The notes beneath the pieces were generated by a model that saw nothing but the letters and a program-made list of their open reading frames with translations, searched no databases and was not told the DNA's origin. Made by a program: the position numbers and the translations under genes. Below are positions 32,017 through 39,157 of a stretch of 41,194 nucleotides of DNA, piece after piece. Source of the DNA: an uncultured Collinsella sp. (GTDB lineage Bacteria > Actinomycetota > Coriobacteriia > Coriobacteriales > Coriobacteriaceae). The stretch lies in contig CAJKFS010000018.1 in the NCBI GenBank assembly GCA_905199225.1, positions 1 to 41,194 on the forward strand, given 5' to 3'. Position 1 is the stretch's first letter. Each line of letters begins with the position of its first letter.

Positions 32017-33899
32017 CACTCACCCGCCCGCGGCATCAGCACGATCATACGCAGCTGACCGGCCTCGCCCTCAAGACGATACGCCACGTTACGCCCCTGT
32101 AGCGCAACCTCGAGCTCGTGCGCGGCGGGCGTCTGCGACAAGTCTTCCGTGTCGTTGGAAAAGAGCGTGGCACGCAGCTCCACGCTGCACGAATCGTGTT
32201 CGCTCAGATGGTACATGAGTGCCGGATGATCGGTGGTGTAGGCGAAAAACGCAAAGTCATACACGCAGTCGTACAGCGCGCTTACCGTACTGGCATGCAT
32301 CGGACGCTGTATGGCGATGATCGAAGCGCAGTCGACATCGATGGTGCGCAAGTCACTTGCCAGCTCGTTGGCAATGAGTTGGATGCGATCACGGTCAAAC
32401 CCGCTTTCCCCATGTTGCGCCAACGTGAGCGAGCCCTTGCGTTTGCAATAGGCGACGAGCATCTTGGCACATTGCAGCATGCGATAGCGCTCGTGCGAGG
32501 ATGCCTCATCGGTTAACGGCGGCAGCGAGCTCAGCAGCCCATACATCTCATCGAGCGCGCGGGCAAGCGCCTGGTCAACATCTTTGACCAGCAAGGCCTC
32601 GGCCTCCTGGTCGGCAAGATGCGTCTTAAGATCGTGGTCGGCCGTAAGCAGTTCGTTTTGGCGCTGCAATTCCATGCGCCGGTACGCCAGCTCGCGATTG
32701 AGCTCGTTGAGCTCCGATACGTCTTGGGCGAGCAATGCCGATCCGCCCAGCAGTGGAAAGGCGCGGTACATCACATCGGGATCGGACGCCACGGTAAAGG
32801 CGTGGGAATGCCCGTGCTCCTGAATGCGCAGCTCTTCACGCACGCCTGCCGGAATCGGCTTTGATACCGGCGTGGCATAGACTTCCTGCAGGTCGCGCGT
32901 TATAACCTTCAGATCGAGCGGCAGGGTGTCGAAAATGTTGGCAATACCGTGGTACGACGGAATGACGCCGCAATCGAGGCAAATCTCGAGCGTCACCACG
33001 CACAGCACGCAGTAGACGAGCGAAAAGTTGAGCTTCCATGCCCAAGGCACGCGCAGGGCGTACGAAATGGCAAAGAACGCGCCGCCCAGCAGCACGAGTG
33101 CCGCCGTGCCCGAAAAACGTTGGATACGGAAGGACGATGACCGACCCACCAAAATGAAAAAGGCGACAAAGTTAAAGGCCGTCCATATCAGAACGGCAAA
33201 ATAGCCCCAGCCGTACGTGTAATCGTTACTCCAGGTTTCACTCGAGCGATCGAAATGAAAGACCTGTTGGTGAAAATCGTTGGTAAGCACAAACCCAATG
33301 AGCAGGATGGCCGCGATCCACAGGGCTGTGCGGTAGCGGCGACCCGCACGATGTTGCTCCAACCCTGCAAGGCGCAGGCCGCACAGCTGGTAGAGGAGCG
33401 GAATGAGCGTCATGGGCACGTAGTACAGGTACCACAGCACGGTGGCATAGAACGGCGTGAACGACTTGTACTTGAGGATGACCTCGATCATCCACAAGGC
33501 GCTGATGGTGGCAACGGCAACGAGGCGCCGGCGCAAGACGTAATCCAGACAGCGCAGATAGACCAGCACACCCCAGATTGAGAACGCGACGGCAGCGAGG
33601 AGCAGCGGAATCGAGCTCGAATGGATAAGCCCGTCCACGACTTCTTTGGACACCTCGCTATAGATGGGCACGGTGTTGGAGAGCTTGGGATCGGAAGCGA
33701 ATAACGCCGGCAAGACCGCCAAAAGCAGAAGAAACAGTGCGGTTATGACGCCGGCAATGACGAAGGCGCGGCGACGGTACACCAGGTGCGTTATGCCAAC
33801 GAGGAATCGCGGCATGGCGAAGAGCCTGCCGCCCCTGGGATCCGCCACCGGCGCGGATCGGGCGGCCGCATGGCCGATATGTCGCTCGCGGGTACCCAT
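32016..33899 (-). CDS. Membrane sensor protein, divergent histidine kinase
   Basis: About 627 residues. The N-terminal half has some eight membrane helices (VIAGVITALFLLLLAVLPALF, LLLAAVAFSIWGVLVYL, VLWYLYYVPMTLIPLLYQL). A cytoplasmic PAS-like region and a coiled coil lead to ADHDLKTHLADQEAEALL, which resembles the H-box of AgrC-type kinases. I cannot find convincing N- or G-boxes after it, so the ATPase part is divergent or lost. The gene overlaps the next kinase, suggesting the two sensors act together. The start is uncertain: 33899 lacks a good ribosome site but follows TACACT, so the transcript might be leaderless; 33815 is the alternative. Confidence 0.75.
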   Translation of the reverse strand: MGTRERHIGHAAARSAPVADPRGGRLFAMPRFLVGITHLVYRRRAFVIAGVITALFLLLLAVLPALFASDPKLSNTVPIYSEVSKEVVDGLIHSSSIPLLLAAVAFSIWGVLVYLRCLDYVLRRRLVAVATISALWMIEVILKYKSFTPFYATVLWYLYYVPMTLIPLLYQLCGLRLAGLEQHRAGRRYRTALWIAAILLIGFVLTNDFHQQVFHFDRSSETWSNDYTYGWGYFAVLIWTAFNFVAFFILVGRSSSFRIQRFSGTAALVLLGGAFFAISYALRVPWAWKLNFSLVYCVLCVVTLEICLDCGVIPSYHGIANIFDTLPLDLKVITRDLQEVYATPVSKPIPAGVREELRIQEHGHSHAFTVASDPDVMYRAFPLLGGSALLAQDVSELNELNRELAYRRMELQRQNELLTADHDLKTHLADQEAEALLVKDVDQALARALDEMYGLLSSLPPLTDEASSHERYRMLQCAKMLVAYCKRKGSLTLAQHGESGFDRDRIQLIANELASDLRTIDVDCASIIAIQRPMHASTVSALYDCVYDFAFFAYTTDHPALMYHLSEHDSCSVELRATLFSNDTEDLSQTPAAHELEVALQGRNVAYRLEGEAGQLRMIVLMPRAGE

Positions 33900-33966
33900 A
33901 GTGCTTTTAGTGTACCGACAGGCAGGCTCAAAAAACGGGCCGCATGTCCCAAAATCCGTAGACGGC

Positions 33967-34005
33967 AAAGCGCCCGACGAGCACAAACTGCTCGCCGGGC
34001 GCTTT
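33967..34005 (-). terminator. Terminator downstream of the second GH1 gene
   Basis: AAAGCGCCCG and CGGGCGCTTT pair, with an inner GAGCA/TGCTC stem. It lies about 160 nt after the GH1 stop on the minus strand and 68 nt before the sensor gene start. Confidence 0.75.
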
Positions 34006-34026
34006 GGTTAGGAGACTATGATTGCC

Positions 34027-34175
34027 GGGAAAGCCTAGGACAGGTCTGTAAGATTTGAGTCTAGGGTTTTCCAGGTGCCGTAGATTGGGTCGAATGGGGA
34101 GCGCCGCGTACTTAAGGTACGCAAGCGACGAATGAGGCCCAAGGTACGGTGGCTGGGAAAGCCTAGACCAGATCT
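34027..34175. repeat. Hairpin element flanked by a duplicated GH1 3' end
   Basis: GGGAAAGCCTAG occurs at 34027-34038 and 34155-34166, followed by similar bases in each copy (about 21 nt imperfect). The second copy is the true end of the GH1 gene. Between them a bulged stem (34071-34089 with 34138-34156) carries an inner hairpin GCGTAC/GTACGC (34106-34122). This looks like insertion of a structured element with duplication of target DNA, or a repeat-mediated rearrangement. Confidence 0.6.
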
Positions 34176-35593
34176 TCGCCGTTGGAAGCGATTGCCTTCT
34201 TGTACCAGTCGAAGCTCTTCTTCTTGGAGCGCTTGAGGGTACCGTTGCCGGCGTCGTCGCGGTCCACGTAGATGAAGCCGTAGCGCTTGGACATCTCGCC
34301 CGTGCCGGCCGAGACCAGGTCGATCGGACCCCAGGTGGTGTAACCCAGCAGGTCGACGCCGTCCTCGGTCACCGCGTCGCGCATCGCGGCGATGTGCTGG
34401 CGCAGGTAATCGATACGGTAGTCGTCGTTGATGGAGCCGTCCTCCTCGACAACATCCTTGGCGCCCAGACCGTTCTCGACCACAAACAGAGGCTTCTGAT
34501 AGCGGTCGTACAGGTCGTTGAGGGTAATGCGGAAGCCTAGCGGATCGATGGCCCAGCCCCACTGGCTCTGCTGCAGGTAGGGGTTCTTGGCACCGGCGAA
34601 GGCGTTGCCCTGGGTCTTCTCGACGTCGGGATTGTCAGCGCCCGCGGAGCAGCGGGTGCTGTAGTAGCTAAAGCTGATGAAGTCGACGGTGTTGTCGGCC
34701 AGGATCTCGCGGTCCTCGTCGGTCATGCCCACATCGATGCCCAAGCGCTCGAGCTTCTTGACGGCATAGGCCGGGTAATAGCCACGGCTCTGGACGTCGA
34801 CGAAGAAGTAGTTGTCCTGGTTGTCGAGCTGGGCCTGGCGCACATCGCCCGGGCGACAGCTGTAGGGGTAGTAGGTGCCGGCAGCGAGCATGCAGCCAAT
34901 CTTGACCTCGGGGTCGATCTCGTGGGCGATCTTGGTGGCCCAAGCGCTGGCGACGAGCTCGTTGTGGGCGGCCAGATACTCGACGGCCTCCCTGTTCTCG
35001 CCCTCCTCAAAAACCAGGCCGGCACCCATAAACGGCAGGTGCAGGATCATGTTGATCTCGTTGAAGGTGAGCCAATACTTCACCAGGCCCTTGTAGCGGG
35101 TGAAGATCGTAGTCGCAAGGTTCTTGTAGAAGTCGATGAGCTTGCGGTTGCGCCAGCCGCCGTATTCCTTGATGAGGTGAATCGGGCAGTCGAAGTGCGT
35201 GATGGTCACGAGCGGCTCGATGCCGTACTTTTGGCACTCGCGGAACACATCTTCATAGAAAGCCAGGCCGGCCTCGTTGGGCTCAGCCTCGTCACCGTTG
35301 GGGAAGATGCGGGTCCATGCCAGGCTCATGCGGAAGGTCTTAAAGCCCATCTCGGCGAAGAGGGCGATGTCCTCCTTGTAGTGATGGTAGAAATCGATGC
35401 CGGTCTGCGCGGGATAGTAGTAGCCATCCTCGAAGTCGAGCATCTTACGCTGGCCGGAGACCACCGCGTAGCGCTCAACGCCGTGCGGCGCCACGTCCAC
35501 GTTAGCCAAGCCGCGACCGTCCACGTCGTAGGCACCCTCGCACTGGTTGGCAGCCGTCGCGCCGCCCCACAGGAAGTCTTTACGGAAAGCCAT
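34163..35593 (-). CDS. GH1 6-phospho-beta-glucosidase, second enzyme
   Basis: A 476-residue cytoplasmic enzyme closely related in sequence pattern to the one at 1720-3168. It has FLWGGATAANQCEGAY at the N-terminus, acid/base Glu179 in LTFNEIN, nucleophile Glu373 in VVENGLG, and phosphate-binding residues S428, K436 and Y438 in the SAGTGEMSKRYGFI stretch. It should hydrolyse a phosphorylated beta-glucoside; the two enzymes may prefer different aglycones. AAAGGATCGATGT precedes the start. It is monocistronic, with its own promoter and terminator. Confidence 0.95.
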   Translation of the reverse strand: MAFRKDFLWGGATAANQCEGAYDVDGRGLANVDVAPHGVERYAVVSGQRKMLDFEDGYYYPAQTGIDFYHHYKEDIALFAEMGFKTFRMSLAWTRIFPNGDEAEPNEAGLAFYEDVFRECQKYGIEPLVTITHFDCPIHLIKEYGGWRNRKLIDFYKNLATTIFTRYKGLVKYWLTFNEINMILHLPFMGAGLVFEEGENREAVEYLAAHNELVASAWATKIAHEIDPEVKIGCMLAAGTYYPYSCRPGDVRQAQLDNQDNYFFVDVQSRGYYPAYAVKKLERLGIDVGMTDEDREILADNTVDFISFSYYSTRCSAGADNPDVEKTQGNAFAGAKNPYLQQSQWGWAIDPLGFRITLNDLYDRYQKPLFVVENGLGAKDVVEEDGSINDDYRIDYLRQHIAAMRDAVTEDGVDLLGYTTWGPIDLVSAGTGEMSKRYGFIYVDRDDAGNGTLKRSKKKSFDWYKKAIASNGEDLV

Positions 35594-35635
35594 ACATCGA
35601 TCCTTTCACACGCTGTTTGTCATAGGCTCAGTATC

Positions 35636-35664
35636 TCTATAAACGGCACGTCGCTCAACGGCAA
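35636..35664 (-). promoter_or_regulatory. Candidate promoter of the second GH1 gene
   Basis: On the minus strand TTGCCG (35664-35659) and TATAGA (35641-35636) are separated by 17 nt, about 40 nt before the start codon and just downstream of the GACACTT module. Confidence 0.5.
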
Positions 35665-35675
35665 CGGCGCAGGTC

Positions 35676-35735
35676 GACACTTCTTTTCGCTCCCGCATAT
35701 CGGCAGACGGTGCGCTCCTGACACTTTTTGATACC
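35676..35735 (-). promoter_or_regulatory. GACACTT repeat module upstream of GH1, copy 2
   Basis: GACACTT at 35676-35682 (followed by CTTTTCGC), GACACTT at 35720-35726 and TGATACC at 35729-35735. Copy 1 (3250-3308) has the same order and spacing (43 versus 44 nt, and 9 nt in both). It lies immediately upstream of the candidate promoter, consistent with an activator site. Confidence 0.55.
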
Positions 35736-35777
35736 TCGCGTGCACGAAAAAGCACCCGCCCACACGCCGCGAACGTC

Positions 35778-35896
35778 AAGTGAGTAGACTTTTTGGCAAA
35801 ACTCAACCAGACCCGCCTTTGACGCCATCAAAACCGCAGGTAGCTTACCTGGCATGTTCCGGCGTGGTCAGACTAAGCCAAAAAGTCTACTCACTT
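35778..35896. repeat. 119-nt element with 20-bp perfect terminal inverted repeats
   Basis: AAGTGAGTAGACTTTTTGGC (35778-35797) pairs perfectly with 35877-35896. A small perfect hairpin CAGGTA/TACCTG (35837-35851) lies inside. It occupies the 407-nt GH1-ATPase divergent gap and encodes no evident protein. The ends resemble those of a miniature mobile element, but no target duplication is clear. Confidence 0.85.
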
Positions 35897-35898
35897 GC

Positions 35899-35932
35899 AA
35901 AAAAGGGCGCCTCCACAACAGCGAAGGCGCCC
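35899..35932 (-). terminator. Orphan terminator facing the GH1 gene
   Basis: An 8-bp stem GGGCGCCT/AGGCGCCC is followed on the minus strand by six Ts. No minus-strand gene precedes it, because the ATPase gene is on the plus strand. So it is a relic of a lost gene or an attenuator in a long GH1 leader. Confidence 0.65.
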
Positions 35933-35956
35933 TCGGGTGGCAGACCATTTGACTTA

Positions 35957-35992
35957 ATAGGAAAGAAAGGAAAAAATAGGAAAGAAAGGAAA
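35957..35992 (+). repeat. 17-bp purine-rich tandem repeat
   Basis: ATAGGAAAGAAAGGAAA occurs at 35957-35973 and 35976-35992. The second copy leads into the AAAGGAG ribosome site of the ATPase gene. Confidence 0.9.
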
Positions 35993-36000
35993 GGAGACTT

Positions 36001-37107
36001 ATGACTGAAACCATCTTCTCCCCCTCATTTGGAAATCGCCCATCCTATCTCGTCGGGCGCGAAACTGTAATTTCGACATTCATATCCGGCCTTGAGCAGG
36101 AACCGGGCAATCGCGACCGAGCCATGCTCATGCTTGGACAGCGAGGCAGCGGCAAGACAGTTCTTCTGTGGGAACTTGCCGACCGCGCACGCAAGCTCGG
36201 CTTTGTTGTCGCCACGCCTACCGTAGCCTCCGAGGATATGCTCGAGCGCATTGTCGAGAAAATCCAAGAAGCAGGCAAACCTTACGTCAACAAACGCCGC
36301 CTTCCCAAACTCGCGAGCGGCAGCCTAAGTGTTTTCGGGCTCTCGGCAGGCCTCGAGTTCACACGAGACGTGCAGGAGACCAAGAGCTTTCAGTTCAAGC
36401 TCACGCAGCTCGCGCGCAAACTGACCGAGCAGGGGCACGGCATCCTCATCCTCATCGACGAGCTCCAAGCAAATTCACCCGAGATCAGACAGCTCGTCAC
36501 CGCCTATCAAGAGCTGGTCGGCGAACGACTCAACGTCGCGCTCGTCATGGCGGGCCTTCCGGGAGCCGTCTGCGCAACACTCAATGACCGTGTGCTGACA
36601 TTTCTCAACCGCGCTCGAAAGGTCACGCTCGAGCCACTTTCGGTCGGAGATGTCGATACCTATTACCAGCGGGCTTTCGATGAGCTCGGCCTTGATATTC
36701 CAAGCGATCTTCGCCTCCGTGCCGCTCGCGCAACCCAAGGCTCGCCCTATATGCTGCAACTCATCGGCTATAACATCGCCAATCGCTGCAGGACAGGCGA
36801 ACGTGCGACGCAAGGGTTAATCGACGGAGCCATCGAGGCGTCGAAAGTCGATTTCGAAAACGATGTGTGCGAGACGACGCTCGCCGCGCTCTCGGACCAA
36901 GACGTTGCGTTTCTTGCCGCAATGGCGGATGACGAAGACACCGTGTCGCGCATTTCTGATGTAGCCGAGCGCATGTCGGTCACACCCGACTACGCACAAA
37001 AGTATCGCCGGCGCCTTATCGACGCCGGCGTAATCGAACAGGCCCGCCGCGGGTACGTGCGCTTCGCTGTTCCTTATATGGCTGACTACCTGCGCAGTCA
37101 GCTGTAG
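36001..37107 (+). CDS. AAA-family ATPase with a C-terminal winged helix
   Basis: A 368-residue cytoplasmic ATPase of the AAA_16 / ORC-like type. Walker A is GQRGSGKT (residues 46-53) and Walker B is ILILIDE (D153, E154). A helical lid follows (about 230-290), then a winged-helix region near the end (ISDVAERMSVTPDYAQKY). It stands alone between palindromic elements, with no nuclease or transposase partner. Relatives occur as orphan ATP-binding proteins in mobile or accessory DNA. The role is unknown; a DNA- or protein-binding switch is plausible. The ribosome site is AAAGGAG. Confidence 0.85.
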   Translation: MTETIFSPSFGNRPSYLVGRETVISTFISGLEQEPGNRDRAMLMLGQRGSGKTVLLWELADRARKLGFVVATPTVASEDMLERIVEKIQEAGKPYVNKRRLPKLASGSLSVFGLSAGLEFTRDVQETKSFQFKLTQLARKLTEQGHGILILIDELQANSPEIRQLVTAYQELVGERLNVALVMAGLPGAVCATLNDRVLTFLNRARKVTLEPLSVGDVDTYYQRAFDELGLDIPSDLRLRAARATQGSPYMLQLIGYNIANRCRTGERATQGLIDGAIEASKVDFENDVCETTLAALSDQDVAFLAAMADDEDTVSRISDVAERMSVTPDYAQKYRRRLIDAGVIEQARRGYVRFAVPYMADYLRSQL

Positions 37108-37108
37108 G

Positions 37109-37149
37109 AAAACCACCACGAAGGGGACAGGCACCTTTGTGATGGTTTT
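37109..37149. repeat. CCACCACAAAGG hairpin, copy 4 (inverted)
   Basis: AAAACCACCACGAAGG pairs with CCTTTGTGATGGTTTT around GGACAGGCA. It is reversed relative to copies 1-3. It begins 1 nt after the ATPase stop codon. Confidence 0.9.
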
Positions 37150-37157
37150 GACCGGTT

Positions 37158-37295
37158 TGTCTCGGTCTGTAACAGTTAGACCGTCAAAACCGAGCCTGGT
37201 GTTACAGATTGAGATTTTCGGGCAGCCCCCTGCAGTTTGTCTCGTTCTGTAACAGGTAGAGACGATTTTGGCTGCTAGATGTTACAGGATTGAGA
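37158..37295. repeat. Two tandem TCTC-CTGTAACA hairpins
   Basis: Unit 1 (37160-37214) and unit 2 (37240-37295) each read TCTC-N3-CTGTAACA, a loop, then TGTTACAG-NN(N)-GAGA. The units are direct repeats of one another with diverged loops. They fill the gap between the ATPase and the DUF4867 gene. Confidence 0.85.
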
Positions 37296-37302
37296 CGAAG
37301 CG

Positions 37303-37947
37303 CTAGTCGCAGGTGATGTCGAGGTTTTTGCCGGTTAGGCCTACGTAGCCGCCCTCGGCTGCTTTGGGACTATCGGCGTGGCAGAGGACCCACTTGTCGA
37401 CCTTCCAGTAGCAGTAGCTGTCGCCGGCGGCGGACATGTTGGCAGCGGCCTCGGGACGCGGACCATTGGTGCCGGCGGGCAGCGCTACCATTACCTGGAA
37501 GCCACCGTCGTCGACCATGCACGGCGTGTAGTGCAGCGTCGTGGCGTAGACCTCGACGAGCGTGCCGGCCGGCGCGCGGAAGGCCTTGACCTGCGCGGTA
37601 TCGAGCTTGCCGTCGACGATCTGCTCGCGCTTGGCCAGCAACAGGATAAAATCGCGGGCGCCCAGGTTGAACTCGCTGGCGCGGTGATACTCCAGGCAGT
37701 TGAGCTTCGTGTTACGGCCGTTGCACCAGCCCAGCTGGAAGGGGCGGCCGCCGTACATGAGCAGACCGAGCGTGTCGGCACCTTCGACCTGTTCCAGCTC
37801 GGGCGCGGAGGCCACATACTTGCTACCCTCGGGAATGGGCGTGGCGGAAAGTGCCTCGACAAGCGGAGCTGTCAGGCTGGAGGGTACGTCGTCCCACACG
37901 CGGCCGTAGGACTTGAACTCGGGATCGGTAACAGAGTAGATATGCAT
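37303..37947 (-). CDS. DUF4867-family protein
   Basis: A 214-residue cytoplasmic protein matching DUF4867 in length and pattern: YMYGGRPFQLGWCNGRNT-type and LNCLEYHRASEFNLG motifs, with a cupin-like beta core (VEVYATTLHYTPCMVDDGGF). Family members often sit near sugar-catabolism genes, but their reaction is unknown to me. The upstream gap has a TTCTAGAA palindrome (37983-37990) in an AT-rich patch that may be its operator. AGGAG lies before the start. Confidence 0.85.
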   Translation of the reverse strand: MHIYSVTDPEFKSYGRVWDDVPSSLTAPLVEALSATPIPEGSKYVASAPELEQVEGADTLGLLMYGGRPFQLGWCNGRNTKLNCLEYHRASEFNLGARDFILLLAKREQIVDGKLDTAQVKAFRAPAGTLVEVYATTLHYTPCMVDDGGFQVMVALPAGTNGPRPEAAANMSAAGDSYCYWKVDKWVLCHADSPKAAEGGYVGLTGKNLDITCD

Positions 37948-38072
37948 GTTCGCTCCTGTTCGTAAATGTGACTATATAAACATTCTAGAACATTAGCCGT
38001 CTTTTGATGGAGTCAATACCGCAAACAACACGCACCAGAGTCACATGGGCAAAAGGGCGGCGTGTATTTTAC

Positions 38073-39053
38073 TTAGCCGAGATAGCCCTTAAGGAACTCA
38101 ATGACACCCGAGCACCAGTGATCAGTTTCCGGCGCATGAGGTTTCATTAACGCATGTCCTCCTTCTGGATACACAATCTCCTCGTGGTGCACCCCAGCCG
38201 CATCCAGTGCGTCAACCATCTTTCCGAGATTGCCGGGCGATACGACATCATCGTCGGCGCATTGCCAAAGATGTGTCGGCGGATACCGTTCCCACACATG
38301 TTGATCAATGCAGAAATCATCAATCGCATCGTGCCCAGCTCCACCGCACACCGAATCAAGAAATCTATGGTCTGACGCACATTCGGACTCATGAAGGTCA
38401 ATCGGGGCGTAACACAGAACCAAAGCTTTTGGCGGCTCGCATCCGTAAGATGCAAACCCCTTGTTATCCGTCCCCCACTCGGCGGTCAAATGCGCGCCAG
38501 CGGAAAAACCGATAACCGCATATTTTTTGTCCACATTAAATCGCGTTGAATTCTCGAGGACAAAACGGACTGCGCGATTAAGGTCATCGATCGGACGCGG
38601 CATCAGCGGCTCGACCCTCACCCTGTATGACAACACAAACACGTTATAGCCCGCATCGTTGAGCTCGGGAGCAACGGGAAAACCTTCCATTTGGTGACAA
38701 ACGCTCTGATAGCCCCCACCCGAAATCGCGATAACGAATGGCGCCCCCGGTCGCCCCGGAAAGAAAAACAGCTTTGCGTTGCGCCGGGTCGGATCGCGAA
38801 TACAATCGGCTTCATCCCAAATATCGTATGCAACCTGCCTCCCGTCATCCGCAAGCTCAACAATCCGATTCAACCCGCGCAGAACACGAGTAACTTCATA
38901 CGGATTAGTGTCGGAATTCAAATGGGCCGCGATGGGCTTATTCCACATGCGCTCCCAAGTTGAAGGTCGGCAAAGCATGAGATGCTCACCGAACCCAGCG
39001 AACTCAGGAAGAAGTGCGATTTCTCCAAATGTCATATCGGCAGTAATTGTCAT
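38073..39053 (-). CDS. Alpha/beta-hydrolase, acetyl-esterase-like
   Basis: A 326-residue protein. Residues 1-90 are a variable cap. The hydrolase core has the oxyanion motif VIAISGGGYQ, the nucleophile Ser in GFSAGAH, a likely acid in QCADDDVVSP and a late His in YPEGGHALM. This layout matches carbohydrate (acetyl-xylan type) esterases of the BD-FAE/lipase group. It is the last gene of a bgl-like operon and uses more A/T-ending codons than most of the window. GGAG lies nine bases before the start. It likely removes acetyl groups from an imported glycoside. Confidence 0.85.
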   Translation of the reverse strand: MTITADMTFGEIALLPEFAGFGEHLMLCRPSTWERMWNKPIAAHLNSDTNPYEVTRVLRGLNRIVELADDGRQVAYDIWDEADCIRDPTRRNAKLFFFPGRPGAPFVIAISGGGYQSVCHQMEGFPVAPELNDAGYNVFVLSYRVRVEPLMPRPIDDLNRAVRFVLENSTRFNVDKKYAVIGFSAGAHLTAEWGTDNKGFASYGCEPPKALVLCYAPIDLHESECASDHRFLDSVCGGAGHDAIDDFCIDQHVWERYPPTHLWQCADDDVVSPGNLGKMVDALDAAGVHHEEIVYPEGGHALMKPHAPETDHWCSGVIEFLKGYLG

Positions 39054-39157
39054 AACCAGTCACTCCAAAAACGAGGTGGGCTCGCGCAGATCAATCGCAA
39101 GCCCACCATATGCAATCTGCCGCGGGGTTTTCAGCAGCTTACATTCCGAATAATTGT

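Noticed and set aside
36001..37107. Lone AAA ATPase as part of an anti-phage defence system
   Set aside because: No nuclease, methylase or other effector gene is adjacent, so the sequence gives no support beyond the ATPase fold.
37158..37295. Tandem TGTAACA units as a CRISPR array
   Set aside because: Only two units, each internally palindromic with unequal spacers and no cas genes nearby.
38011..38016. TTGACT as the -35 box of the DUF4867 gene
   Set aside because: No acceptable -10 hexamer lies 16-18 nt downstream on the minus strand.
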